64,000 bases of DNA from Microvirga sp. 17 mud 1-3. Lineage in GTDB: Bacteria > Pseudomonadota > Alphaproteobacteria > Rhizobiales > Beijerinckiaceae. The translations under genes were made by a program, and so were the position numbers. The stretch lies in the NCBI RefSeq assembly GCF_003151255.1, contig NZ_CP029481.1, positions 558,001 through 622,000 of the forward strand, in the 5' to 3' direction. Under the pieces are notes generated by a model that saw nothing but the letters and a program-made list of their open reading frames with translations, was not told the DNA's origin and searched no databases. Of the stretch, positions 9,956 to 18,280 are shown piece after piece (position 1 is the stretch's first letter; each line of letters starts with the position of its first letter).

Positions 9956-11113
9956 TCAAGCTACGTTGATTTCCTTCGCCAGGAACGACTGGACATCGTC
10001 CACCGCGACGCCGGGAGCGATGAAGCTTTGCCCGATGCCCCGTGCCAGGATGAACGTGAGGGCTCCGCCCTTCACCTTCTTGTCCTGCGCCATGGCGTCA
10101 AGCAGCTCCTCCACGGTGCCGCAGCCTCCGGGAACATGGCTCAGGCGCGTCGGAAGTCCAGCGGCGGCGAGGTGAGCCTCCACGCGCTGAGCATCAGCCT
10201 CGGGGCAGAGCCCGAGCGAGGCCGAGAACCGGAAGGCCAGGCACAGGCCGATTGCCACGCCTTCTCCATGGACGAGCCTGGCGGAATCGTAGCGTGTGAT
10301 CCGCTCCAGGGCATGGCCGAAGGTATGGCCGAGATTGAGCAGGGCGCGATCCCCGTCCTCCCGTTCGTCGCGCACGACGACGGCGGCCTTGGCCCGGCAG
10401 CTCCGGGCGACAGCCTCGTCACGCTCCGGTCCGCCCGAGAAGACTCCGCGCCAGTTCGCCTCGCACCAGTCGAAGAGGGCGGCATCGTCGATGAGGCCGT
10501 ACTTCGCCACCTCCGCGTAGCCGGCCCGCATCTCACGCAAGGGAAGGGTGTCGAGGGCGGCCGTATCGGCCAGGACGAGGCTCGGCTGATGGAAGGCGCC
10601 GACGAGGTTCTTGCCGTGGCGCGAGTTGATGCCGGTCTTGCCGCCGACGGACGAATCCACCTGGGCCAGCAGGCTGGTGGGCACCTGGACGAAGCGCACA
10701 CCACGGCGCACGACGGCAGCCGCGAAACCCGCGAGATCCCCGACGACGCCGCCGCCGAGGGCGATCACGAGATCGCCGCGCTCGATCCTTGCCTCCAGGG
10801 CGAAGTCGCAGACCTTCTCCAGGGACGTGTAGGATTTTGTCGCCTCGCCCGGGGGCAGGGTTAAGGTCTCGACCCTCAGCCCCTGCTGCCGCAGGCTCTC
10901 GGCCAGGGTCCCGGCATAGAGCGGTCCCACATGCGCGTCGGTGACGATGGCGGCGGCGCGGGCACCCAGGGCCGCGATGCGCGACCCCGCGCTCTCGAGC
11001 AGGCCGCGCCCGACCAGGATCTCGTAGGCCCTGTCTCCAAGGGGAACCGGGACCGTGATCGTCCCTGTTTCCGGCAACCGTGCCGCCAGACTACTCACCG
11101 GAAGAACTCCCAT
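9956..11113 (-). CDS. aroB: 3-dehydroquinate synthase
   Basis: Second step of the shikimate pathway: converts DAHP to 3-dehydroquinate using NAD and a divalent metal. The 385-residue protein has the NAD-binding motif GGGVVGDLAGF (about 118-128), then LLAQVDSSVGGKTGIN, and the metal-binding GHTFGHALE region. I take the ATG at 11113, giving MGVLPVSSLAAR, because that N-terminus fits the family. A longer reading would run far into aroK. The chosen start still overlaps the end of aroK by 23 bases, so the two genes are probably translationally coupled. Confidence 0.95.
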   Translation of the reverse strand: MGVLPVSSLAARLPETGTITVPVPLGDRAYEILVGRGLLESAGSRIAALGARAAAIVTDAHVGPLYAGTLAESLRQQGLRVETLTLPPGEATKSYTSLEKVCDFALEARIERGDLVIALGGGVVGDLAGFAAAVVRRGVRFVQVPTSLLAQVDSSVGGKTGINSRHGKNLVGAFHQPSLVLADTAALDTLPLREMRAGYAEVAKYGLIDDAALFDWCEANWRGVFSGGPERDEAVARSCRAKAAVVVRDEREDGDRALLNLGHTFGHALERITRYDSARLVHGEGVAIGLCLAFRFSASLGLCPEADAQRVEAHLAAAGLPTRLSHVPGGCGTVEELLDAMAQDKKVKGGALTFILARGIGQSFIAPGVAVDDVQSFLAKEINVA

Positions 11114-11720
11114 GCTCGTCGAACCAATCCTTGAGGGCCTGGATGGTGTCGGCCACGACCCGCTCATGCGGCGCCTCGTGCGAATAGACCGTCACGTCGG
11201 CGGTTGCATAGACCGGATAGCGGATCTCCATCAGGCGGCGCATGGTCCCTTCCGGGTCGGCGGTCTTGAGCAGAGGGCGTGTGGCCCTCTTGCGCACCCG
11301 CCGCATGAGGATGTCGAGATCCGCCTTGAGCCAGACCGAGACGCCGTTTTCCGCAATGGCGATCCGGGTCTCCTCGTTCATGAAGGCGCCGCCCCCGGTC
11401 GCCAGGACCATGGGGCCCTCCTGGAGGAGGCGGGCGATGACGCGCCTCTCGCCATCGCGGAAATGATCTTCGCCGTGAATAGCGAAGATGTCCGCGATGC
11501 TCATGCCCGCGGCGGCTTCGATCTCGTGATCCGCATCGCGGAACGGCAGGCCGAGCTTCTGGGCGAGCCTCCGGCCCACGGTACTTTTCCCGGCGCCCAT
11601 GAGGCCGACGAGCACGAGGGAACGCGAGCCGAGTTGCCGGGCGATGGGGTGGCCGCCCCGGTCTCGGTCGTCCTGCCCGCCGGCTTCATCGAGGGAGTTG
11701 AAGCGGCTGATGGTGTTCAT
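11091..11720 (-). CDS. aroK: Shikimate kinase
   Basis: Phosphorylates shikimate to shikimate 3-phosphate in the aromatic amino acid pathway. The 209-residue product has the P-loop GLMGAGKSTVGRR (about 39-51), the shikimate-binding DADHEIE and FRDGERRVI motifs, and a LATGGGAF Walker-B-like segment. About 30 polar residues precede the P-loop, making it slightly longer than the usual 170-190. It heads the aroK-aroB operon, a conserved pairing. The divergent xerD unit begins about 115 bases away. Confidence 0.95.
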   Translation of the reverse strand: MNTISRFNSLDEAGGQDDRDRGGHPIARQLGSRSLVLVGLMGAGKSTVGRRLAQKLGLPFRDADHEIEAAAGMSIADIFAIHGEDHFRDGERRVIARLLQEGPMVLATGGGAFMNEETRIAIAENGVSVWLKADLDILMRRVRKRATRPLLKTADPEGTMRRLMEIRYPVYATADVTVYSHEAPHERVVADTIQALKDWFDEHGSSSGE

Positions 11721-11836
11721 GGTCCTGTCCTAGCACGAGGCCATTGCTCTGTCACAGGATCGGGCAGGCGATCTCGGAAAAGCTTGCCTTTGTCCGCCAT
11801 GCATGGTTGTACCTTGGAGATCTTGAAGAGGGGCCC

Positions 11837-11983
11837 GTGCCGACTTTATTCCGGTTTCTTGTCGTCGTCGCCATTCTCGCCGGGATCGGTTTCGCAGCCA
11901 TCTTCGCCCTGGCGACCCTGGTCGAACCCGAGCCGCGGGAGATCTCCGTCCCGATTCCGAGCAGTCGCCTGTCCACTCCATGA
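11837..11983 (+). CDS. Small membrane protein coupled to xerD
   Basis: A 48-residue protein of unknown function. It starts at GTG 11837 behind a ribosome site (GAAGAGG). One hydrophobic helix spans about residues 6-28 (FLVVVAILAGIGFAAIFALA), followed by a short acidic, Pro-rich tail. A longer frame upstream exists but its extra residues do not look membrane-protein-like. Its stop overlaps the xerD start as ATGA, so the two are probably co-translated. I know of no named family; small ORFs like this occur beside xerD in related genomes, which is from general knowledge. Confidence 0.6.
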   Translation: MPTLFRFLVVVAILAGIGFAAIFALATLVEPEPREISVPIPSSRLSTP

Positions 11984-12921
11984 GCGGGGCGCGGCACGCC
12001 AGCCTTTTCCTGGACATGCTTGCGGCCGAACGGGGCGCATCGAAGAACACCCTCGATGCCTACCGGCGGGATCTCGACGATTACCTGGCCTATCTGACTG
12101 AGACCGGCGGCCGGCCCGACAGCGCCTCGGCCGCCACGGTGCGTGGTTTTATGGCCAGCCTCGAGGAAAGGGGGCTGAAGGCCTCCTCGGCGGCGCGGCG
12201 CCTCTCGGCCGTCCGTCAGTTCCACAAGTTTCTTTACATGGAGGGCTACGCTCCTGCCGATCCGACCGCGGCCGTCTCGGCGCCCAAGCGGGGCAGGGGG
12301 CTTCCCAAGGTCCTCTCGGTGGATGAGGTCGACCGTCTCCTGCAGGTGGCCCATGCGGCGGCCGGGCAGGAGGAGGCTTCGCCAACGGAGCGGCTGCGTG
12401 CCGCACGTATGGGTTGTCTTCTGGAGCTCCTCTACGCCACGGGACTGCGCGTCTCGGAACTCGTCGCACTGCCTCGCGGCGCGGCGAAGACCCGCGACCG
12501 CTTCCTCGTCGTCCGGGGCAAGGGCGGCAAGGAGCGCCTCGTGCCCCTGACAGAGGCCGCGCGGGAGGCGAGCCGCGCCTATCTGGCACTTCTCGAAGGG
12601 CAGGGGAAGGCGGCCGGACCCTGGCTTTTCCCAGCCGACAGCGAGAGCGGCCACCTGACGCGCCAGGCCTTCGCCCGCGATCTGAAGGCCGTCGCAGGGG
12701 CGGCAGGACTGCGTGCCGACAAGGTCAGCCCCCACGTGCTGCGCCATGCCTTCGCGAGCCACCTCCTCCAGAACGGGGCGGATCTACGGATCGTTCAGGA
12801 ACTCCTCGGCCATTCCGACATCTCGACCACGCAGATCTATACCCACGTGCTGGACGAGCGCCTGAAGAGCATGGTGCGCGACCTGCATCCGCTTGCGTCG
12901 GGAGCGAGTCCGGAGGGGTAA
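11980..12921 (+). CDS. xerD: Site-specific tyrosine recombinase XerD
   Basis: With XerC, resolves chromosome dimers at dif during division. The 313-residue protein has the N-terminal SAM-like core-binding domain (about 1-95) and the C-terminal catalytic domain with every family residue present: Arg157, Lys181, His252, Arg255, His278 and the nucleophile Tyr287. Length and motifs (HVLRHAFASHLL, LGHSDISTTQIYTHV) match chromosomal XerD rather than a phage integrase. No attachment-site repeats or phage genes are nearby. Its ATG overlaps the stop of the small membrane ORF. Confidence 0.93.
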   Translation: MSGARHASLFLDMLAAERGASKNTLDAYRRDLDDYLAYLTETGGRPDSASAATVRGFMASLEERGLKASSAARRLSAVRQFHKFLYMEGYAPADPTAAVSAPKRGRGLPKVLSVDEVDRLLQVAHAAAGQEEASPTERLRAARMGCLLELLYATGLRVSELVALPRGAAKTRDRFLVVRGKGGKERLVPLTEAAREASRAYLALLEGQGKAAGPWLFPADSESGHLTRQAFARDLKAVAGAAGLRADKVSPHVLRHAFASHLLQNGADLRIVQELLGHSDISTTQIYTHVLDERLKSMVRDLHPLASGASPEG

Positions 12922-12986
12922 CGGACCCTTTCGGCGCCAGGGCTGCGGCCGGCTGACGCTGGACGGCATTCTCTTCCCGACACGCT

Positions 12987-13011
12987 AGAACCCTCGATGA
13001 TTCCATGCGTT
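12987..13011 (+). promoter_or_regulatory. EcfG-type stress promoter (AGAAC-N16-CGTT)
   Basis: AGAAC at 12987-12991 and CGTT at 13008-13011 are spaced by 16 bases, one mismatch from GGAAC-N16-CGTT. It lies 38 bases upstream of the KGG stress protein start at 13050. Confidence 0.5.
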
Positions 13012-13049
13012 AGCCGTGTCCCAAACGGGCAATCATGGAGTGTTGAGTG

Positions 13050-13235
13050 ATGGCAAGCCGTTCTGGATCTTCGAGCCGTGGCTTCGGTTCGATGGACAAG
13101 GAGAAGCAGCACGAGATCTCCCGCAAAGGCGGCGAGAGCGTTTCGGCGGAAGATCGCTCCTTCTCGAAGGATCGCAATCTGGCGAGCGAGGCCGGCCGTA
13201 AGGGCGGTCAACGTTCGCGCGGCGGCAATTACTAG
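13050..13235 (+). CDS. KGG-repeat general stress protein
   Basis: A 61-residue, highly polar, glycine- and serine-rich protein. It carries two copies of the KGG motif, at about 27-29 (ISRKGGESVS) and 53-55 (AGRKGGQRSRGG), the hallmark of the small stress-induced family that includes E. coli YciG and Bacillus GsiB. These proteins are hydrophilin-like and accumulate in stress or stationary phase; the exact role is unclear. The ATG at 13050 is preferred to the adjacent GTG. An EcfG-type promoter precedes it and a hairpin follows. Confidence 0.8.
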   Translation: MASRSGSSSRGFGSMDKEKQHEISRKGGESVSAEDRSFSKDRNLASEAGRKGGQRSRGGNY

Positions 13236-13261
13236 CGCCGCAACAAATCGGACTCCTCCCG

Positions 13262-13287
13262 GAGGGCTGCCGAAAGGCGGCCCTCTT
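13262..13287 (+). terminator. Hairpin terminator after the KGG gene
   Basis: A 10-bp stem with one G-U pair (GAGGGCTGCC with GGCGGCCCTC) encloses a GAAA loop and is followed by CTT. It may also serve the convergent metW gene. Confidence 0.55.
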
Positions 13288-13323
13288 GCTGTGAGAGCTT
13301 CCTCCCGAGAGACGGCACCCGCT

Positions 13324-13956
13324 TTATCGCCGGGTCAGCAGGAACACGCCCTGCTCGCCCAGTAGATTCCAGGCCCACCATGGCAGGACAACACGCACGG
13401 GGTGCCCTCCGGCGTCGAGGGCTGCCGCCTTCTCCATCTGTGCGCCGACCTCCCGGCACAACTCGACGAAATCGCGGATCGTGCAGAAATGGATATTGGG
13501 CGTGTCGTGCCAGGAATAGGGCAGGTTCTCGGTCACGGGCATCCGGCCCTTGAACAGAAGCTCCAGCCGCACGCGCCAATGGCCGAAATTCGGGAATGAC
13601 ACGATGGCGCGCCGCCCGATGCGCAGCAGCTGCTCCAGCACGACCTTGGGCTGGCGCGTCGCCTGGATGGTCTGCGATAGGATGACGTAATCGAAGGCGT
13701 CGTCCGGGTAATCGGCAAGGTCCGTGTCGGCATCGCCCTGAATCACCGGCAGGCCCTTGGCGAGGCAGGCATTCACGCCCTCGCGGGAGATCTCGATCCC
13801 GCGTCCGTCGACGCCCTTGCGGTCACGCAGCAGCGCCAAGAGCGATCCGTCGCCGCAGCCGACGTCGAGCACCCGCGAACCGGGCGCGACCATGTCGGCG
13901 ACTAGAAGAAAGTCGAGGCGGGTTCCGTCCTGAGAGGCGGCCGTTCGCGGATCCAT
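13324..13956 (-). CDS. metW: Methionine biosynthesis protein MetW
   Basis: A 210-residue class I SAM-dependent methyltransferase-fold protein that works together with MetX in homoserine acylation in many proteobacteria. The SAM-binding motif VLDVGCGDGSLL is at about 29-40, and the family motifs SFPNFGHWRVR and WHDTPNIHFCT follow. The ATG at 13956 overlaps the stop of metX by one base (TGATG), which fixes the start. Much longer open frames extend upstream but run antisense-like through metX and are not used. The biochemical reaction of MetW is not settled. Confidence 0.93.
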   Translation of the reverse strand: MDPRTAASQDGTRLDFLLVADMVAPGSRVLDVGCGDGSLLALLRDRKGVDGRGIEISREGVNACLAKGLPVIQGDADTDLADYPDDAFDYVILSQTIQATRQPKVVLEQLLRIGRRAIVSFPNFGHWRVRLELLFKGRMPVTENLPYSWHDTPNIHFCTIRDFVELCREVGAQMEKAAALDAGGHPVRVVLPWWAWNLLGEQGVFLLTRR

Positions 13957-15125
13957 CAGGCGATCCCTCGAACACGGGCCGCCGCATCGATGAAGCCGCG
14001 CGCGGCCGCGAACATCTCGGGCTCGTCGAGGAGAAAGGCGTCGTGGCCCTTGTCGCTCTCCACCTCGACGAACGCGACGGACGCCGCGGCGGCATTGAGG
14101 GCATGGACGATGGCGCGGGAATCCGATGTGGGGAACAGCCAGTCTGACGTGAACGAGATGACGCAGAAGCGCGTCGCCGATCCCTTGAAGGCGCGCGCCA
14201 GGCTGCCGCCGTAATCGGCCGCGAGATCGAAGTAATCCATGGCCCGGGTCACGTAGAGGTAGGAATTGGCGTCGAAGCGCTCGACGAAGGACAGGCCCTG
14301 GTAGCGCAGATAGCTCTCGATCTGGAAATCCGCATCGAACGAGAAGGTCGGCGCGCTGCGATCCTGGTAGTTGCGCCCGAACTTCCTGTGGAGGGCCATT
14401 TCGGACAGATAGGTGATGTGCGCGCCCATGCGGGCGACCGCGAGGCCCTTCGTCGGCCGCGTTCCCTCGACGAGGTAGCGGCCGCCGCGCCAATCTGGAT
14501 CGGCCATCACGGCCTGCCGGCCCACCTCGTGGAACGCGATGTTCTGCGGCGAATGGCGCGCCGCGGCCGCGATGGGCAGCGCCGCGAAGACCCGTTCCGG
14601 ATAGCTCGCGGCCCATTGGAGCACCTGCATGCCGCCCATGGAGCCGCCGATGACGCAGAACAGGCTCTCGATCCCGAGCCGGTCGATCAGCGCCGCTTGT
14701 GCCCGCACCATGTCGTGGATGGTGATCACCGGAAAGTCGACCGCATAGGGCTGGCCGGTCTGCGGGTTGGTGGAGGCCGGGCCCGTCGTGCCCATGCAGC
14801 CGCCGATCACGTTGGCGCAGATCACGAAGAAGCGGTCCGTGTCGATCGGCCGCCCCGGTCCGACCATGGTGGTCCACCAGCCGGGCTTGCCCGTCACCGG
14901 GCTGACATTGGCCACATGCTGGTCGCCCGTCAGGGCATGGCAGATGAGGATGGCGTTGGACCGCTCGGCGTTCAGGGTCCCATAGGTCTGGTAGGCGATC
15001 TGCCAAGGGCCCAGGAGGACGCCCGCATCAAGCACCAGGGGCTCGTCCGCGCCGAAGCGTGCGACCGGGCTCGACGGATCGTCGACCTGGCTTCGCGGCT
15101 CGGGCGGTTGAAAAGCACTGGTCAT
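13956..15125 (-). CDS. metX: Homoserine O-acyltransferase (MetX)
   Basis: Activates homoserine by O-acylation, the first committed step of methionine synthesis. The 389-residue alpha/beta-hydrolase fold protein has the nucleophile elbow GGSMGGMQ (Ser162), the motif [12 protein letters not shown], and the C-terminal KGHDAFL segment with the catalytic His. Most MetX enzymes use acetyl-CoA; some proteobacterial ones use succinyl-CoA, and sequence reading alone does not decide. An AGG ribosome site precedes ATG 15125. It forms a two-gene operon with metW and diverges from the aromatic operon. Confidence 0.93.
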   Translation of the reverse strand: MTSAFQPPEPRSQVDDPSSPVARFGADEPLVLDAGVLLGPWQIAYQTYGTLNAERSNAILICHALTGDQHVANVSPVTGKPGWWTTMVGPGRPIDTDRFFVICANVIGGCMGTTGPASTNPQTGQPYAVDFPVITIHDMVRAQAALIDRLGIESLFCVIGGSMGGMQVLQWAASYPERVFAALPIAAAARHSPQNIAFHEVGRQAVMADPDWRGGRYLVEGTRPTKGLAVARMGAHITYLSEMALHRKFGRNYQDRSAPTFSFDADFQIESYLRYQGLSFVERFDANSYLYVTRAMDYFDLAADYGGSLARAFKGSATRFCVISFTSDWLFPTSDSRAIVHALNAAAASVAFVEVESDKGHDAFLLDEPEMFAAARGFIDAAARVRGIA

Positions 15126-15143
15126 ACTCAGCCTGGCGAACGC

Positions 15144-15159
15144 GTTCGATCTTTCGAAC
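15144..15159. promoter_or_regulatory. Inverted repeat in the metX leader
   Basis: A 6-bp stem, GTTCGA with TCGAAC around a TCTT loop, lies 19-34 bases upstream of the metX ATG. It could be an operator or leader hairpin. I could not match it to the SAM-II riboswitch often found before metX in this class. Confidence 0.25.
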
Positions 15160-15307
15160 AGCGGTAATGCGGCGCCGCGTCGAGGTCAACGAACATGACC
15201 GCATGGCAGGGAAGCGAAGGCCCATTCGAGGCCTCTTGAGAGCTTATTGAGACTTGGCAGGGGCGTTCCAGGCTGCGAAGAAGAGCGCCGTCATTCAGGA
15301 ATGTCCC

Positions 15308-16147
15308 ATGTCCACCGATAATCCGACCCCCGCGCCCGCCCTGGCCCAGCTGCGGCAGGAAATCGACCGGATCGACGAGGCCATGCACCGGCTTCTGATG
15401 GAGCGGGGCACGATCATCGACCGGCTGATCTCGGTCAAGAAAACCTCCGAATCCGGTTCGGCCTTCCGTCCGGGCCGCGAGGCCTCCATGATGCGGGCCC
15501 TCGCCGAGCGGCATAAGGGCCTCCTGCCCCTCGACACCGTGGAGAGCATCTGGCGGGTCATCATCGCGACCTTCACGTATGTCCAGGCGCCTTATGCGGT
15601 GCATGCGGACATTTCCGGCGGCGATGCGCCAATGCGCGATTCGGCCCGGTTCCACTTCGGCTTTACGGTTCCGTATCTCAGCCATCCGAGCGCCGCCGCC
15701 GTGATCGAGACCGTGGCGTCGAGCCGCGGCGATCTCGGCATCTTCCGGATCGACCAGGGCGCCTCCAGCGGCGCCTGGTGGCGGGCGCTCGCGGACAAGG
15801 ACCGGCCGAAGATCATCGCGCGCCTGCCCTTCATCGAGCGGCCCGACCATCCGGCCGGCACGCCCGTCTACGTCATCTCCAAGCCCCTGACCGATGCGGC
15901 CGTGCGCGATGTCGTCCTCTATGCGGCCCAGTTCGAGCGCTGGCACAAGGACGTGACCGGGGCCCTGGCGGGCCTTGGCGGCGAGGCGGTCGCCAGCGCG
16001 GCCGATGCCTATGGCCTGTCCGTCCTGATCGCCGTTCCCGGAACCGTGGAGCCGTCCCGGCTGCACGGGGCTCTGACCGACGCGGGCGCGAGCCTGTCCG
16101 AGCTCGTCGAGATCGGCAGTCATGCGGAACGTTTCCGCGTGAAATGA
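15308..16147 (+). CDS. Chorismate mutase, AroQ class, with C-terminal extension
   Basis: Rearranges chorismate to prephenate on the way to phenylalanine and tyrosine. Of 279 residues, the first 90 form an AroQ-type helical domain (LRQEIDRIDEAMHRLLMERG, with SVKK and FRPGREASMMR). The remaining 190 residues resemble the substrate-binding part of prephenate dehydratase-like proteins, but I do not see a full dehydratase active site, so a sensory or degenerate role is an inference. ATG 15308 is preferred over upstream in-frame starts because it begins just before the domain. It heads an operon with hisC and the TyrA-family gene. Confidence 0.85.
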   Translation: MSTDNPTPAPALAQLRQEIDRIDEAMHRLLMERGTIIDRLISVKKTSESGSAFRPGREASMMRALAERHKGLLPLDTVESIWRVIIATFTYVQAPYAVHADISGGDAPMRDSARFHFGFTVPYLSHPSAAAVIETVASSRGDLGIFRIDQGASSGAWWRALADKDRPKIIARLPFIERPDHPAGTPVYVISKPLTDAAVRDVVLYAAQFERWHKDVTGALAGLGGEAVASAADAYGLSVLIAVPGTVEPSRLHGALTDAGASLSELVEIGSHAERFRVK

Positions 16148-16236
16148 GCCCAAAGCTGCGCTAGAGCGATGTCCACCTTTCGCGGCGATGGTCGAGAGCC
16201 ATCCCGCATCCGGTCCCTTTTCCAGGAAGCGTCCCC

Positions 16237-17340
16237 ATGTCCGCCCGTCCCGAACCCCGTCCCGGCGTCCTGAAGATCGAGGCCTATGTGCCCGGCAAGA
16301 GCGCGGCCGCAGGGGTTTCGAAGATCCATAAGCTCTCGTCCAACGAAACGCCCCTAGGCCCCTCGCCGAAGGCCATCGAGGCCATCCGCTCCTTCGACCA
16401 TCTGGAGCTCTATCCGGACGGATCGGCCACCGCCCTGCGGGAGGCCATCGCGGCCAAATACGGCCTCGATGCCGGCCGCATCGTCTGCGGCGCCGGGTCC
16501 GACGAGCTTCTGGCGCTCCTCACTCACGCCTATGTGGGCCCGGGAGACGAGGGGATCTTCTCGGAGCACGGCTTCCTGGTCTACCGCATCGCCATCCTGG
16601 CGGCGGGTGGCGTGCCCGTGGTGGCGCCCGAGAAGGATTACCGCGCCGACGTGGACGCGATCCTGGCCCGGGTGACCCCGAAGACCCGGATCGTCTTCCT
16701 GGCCAATCCCAACAACCCGACGGGCACGTATCTTCCCTTCGACGAGGTGAAGCGCCTCCATGCGGGCCTGCCCCCGAACGTGCTCCTCGTGCTCGATGCG
16801 GCCTATGCGGAATACGTGCGCCGGAACGATTACGAGGCGGGCCTCGAGCTTGTGGCCACGGCCGAGAACGTGGTGATGACCCGCACCTTCTCGAAGATCT
16901 ACGGCCTCGCCAATCTCCGGATCGGCTGGATGGTCGCGCCCGCGCACATCGTGGATGCGGTCAACCGGATCAGGGGGCCGTTCAACGTGAATGGTCCCGC
17001 CCTGGCGGCCGCCGTCGCGGCGATCCAGGACGACGCCCATGTGGCGAAGTCCATCGAGCACAACGAGACCTGGCTCGCCTGGCTCACCCGCGAGATCGAG
17101 GCGCTGGGCCTGACCGTGACTCCGAGCGTGGGCAACTTCCTGCTCATCCATTTCCCCCGGGAAGAGGGCCGGACCGCCAAGGACGCGGACGCCTTCCTGA
17201 CGAGCCGGGGCCTCATCCTTCGCCGGATCGACGGCTACGGCCTGCCCCATGCCCTGCGCCTCACTATCGGGGACGAGGAGGCGAACCGGCTCCTGGTCGC
17301 AACCCTGCGCGAATTCCTGGGCAAGGGCGACCATGCCTGA
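16237..17340 (+). CDS. hisC: Histidinol-phosphate / aromatic aminotransferase
   Basis: A PLP-dependent fold-type I aminotransferase of 367 residues. The PLP lysine is Lys220 in [17 protein letters not shown]. The [11 protein letters not shown] motif near residue 30 and the NPNNPTGTY motif near 157 are HisC hallmarks. HisC acts in histidine synthesis, but because it sits between chorismate mutase and prephenate/arogenate dehydrogenase it may mainly transaminate aromatic substrates here; that is inferred from context. Its last 8 bases overlap the next gene. Confidence 0.9.
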   Translation: MSARPEPRPGVLKIEAYVPGKSAAAGVSKIHKLSSNETPLGPSPKAIEAIRSFDHLELYPDGSATALREAIAAKYGLDAGRIVCGAGSDELLALLTHAYVGPGDEGIFSEHGFLVYRIAILAAGGVPVVAPEKDYRADVDAILARVTPKTRIVFLANPNNPTGTYLPFDEVKRLHAGLPPNVLLVLDAAYAEYVRRNDYEAGLELVATAENVVMTRTFSKIYGLANLRIGWMVAPAHIVDAVNRIRGPFNVNGPALAAAVAAIQDDAHVAKSIEHNETWLAWLTREIEALGLTVTPSVGNFLLIHFPREEGRTAKDADAFLTSRGLILRRIDGYGLPHALRLTIGDEEANRLLVATLREFLGKGDHA

Positions 17341-18280
17341 GCGTCTCGGTCCTCCCCGTCAGACGCCGCTCTTCGGGCGCGTCGCCCTCATCGGCCTCGG
17401 CCTGATCGGCTCATCCATCGCCCGGGCCGCGCGGCACCTCAATCTCGCCGGCACCCTCGTGGCCATCGATCGGGACGAGGGCGTCCTGGCGCGGGTGCGG
17501 GCGCTCGGGCTCGCCGAGGAGGTGACGGCCGATTTCGCGGCCGGGGTCCGGAATGCGGATCTCGTCATCCTGTGCGTGCCGGTCGGGGTCTGCGGAGCCG
17601 TGGCTGCCGCTATGGCGCCCGGTCTCAAGCCTGGCGCGATCGTGTCCGACGTGGGCTCCGTGAAGGCCTCGGTGATTGCCCAGGTCCAGCCACATCTTCC
17701 AGCCGGAGTCCATTTCGTCCCGGCCCATCCGGTCGCCGGAACGGAGCATTCCGGCCCCGATGCGGGCTTCTCCACGCTGTTCTTCAACCGCTGGTGCATC
17801 CTCACGCCGCCTGAGGGCGCTGACGAGGGGGCCGTCGAGCGGGTGCGGGAATTCTGGTCCGCCATGGGGTCCAACGTCGAGGTCATGACGGCGCAGCACC
17901 ATGACCTGGTCCTCGCCATCACGAGCCACGTGCCCCACCTCATTGCCTACAACATCGTCGGCACGGCCGCGGACCTGGAGACCGTGACCCAGTCGGAGGT
18001 GATCAAGTTCTCGGCCGGCGGCTTCAGGGATTTCACCCGCATCGCCGCCTCGGACCCGACCATGTGGCGGGACGTGTTCCTCCACAACAAGGAGGCGGTG
18101 CTGGAGATGCTCGGCCGCCTCAACGAGGACATCGCGCTCCTCGCCCGGGCGATCCGCTGGGGTGAGGGCGACAAGCTCTTCGACCTGTTCACCCGCACCC
18201 GGGCGATCCGCCGGGGCATCATCTCCGAAGGGCAGGAAACGCCGGAGCCCGATTTCGGGCGCCGCCGCGACGGTCAGTAG
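17333..18280 (+). CDS. tyrC: Prephenate/arogenate (cyclohexadienyl) dehydrogenase
   Basis: Oxidative decarboxylation of prephenate or arogenate in tyrosine synthesis. The 315-residue protein opens with a Rossmann motif, [17 protein letters not shown] (about 16-32). It then has the TyrA-family motif [14 protein letters not shown] (about 133) and [13 protein letters not shown] 17333 lies inside the end of hisC, an 8-base overlap typical of coupled genes. No ACT or chorismate mutase domain is fused, so substrate choice stays open. The 3' end overlaps the convergent DUF2125 gene by 7 bases. Confidence 0.88.
   Translation: MPERLGPPRQTPLFGRVALIGLGLIGSSIARAARHLNLAGTLVAIDRDEGVLARVRALGLAEEVTADFAAGVRNADLVILCVPVGVCGAVAAAMAPGLKPGAIVSDVGSVKASVIAQVQPHLPAGVHFVPAHPVAGTEHSGPDAGFSTLFFNRWCILTPPEGADEGAVERVREFWSAMGSNVEVMTAQHHDLVLAITSHVPHLIAYNIVGTAADLETVTQSEVIKFSAGGFRDFTRIAASDPTMWRDVFLHNKEAVLEMLGRLNEDIALLARAIRWGEGDKLFDLFTRTRAIRRGIISEGQETPEPDFGRRRDGQ

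Noticed and set aside
11980..12921. Phage or integrative-element integrase
   Set aside because: Its residues and length match chromosomal XerD, it lies beside aroK/aroB as in relatives, and there are no attachment repeats or phage genes.
13324..15006. A 560-codon fusion of a metX-overlapping frame with metW
   Set aside because: The upstream half is a shadow of metX in another frame; the true metW begins at ATG 13956, which overlaps the metX stop.
15126..15307. SAM-II riboswitch before metX
   Set aside because: I looked for the pseudoknot-type pattern expected in this class and could not find it; only a small inverted repeat is visible.
16160..16200. Possible third GAGCATC-type palindrome (AGAGCGATGTCCACCTTT)
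   Set aside because: Only a loose resemblance to the core is seen and no matching outer stem is found, so it is not counted as a copy.
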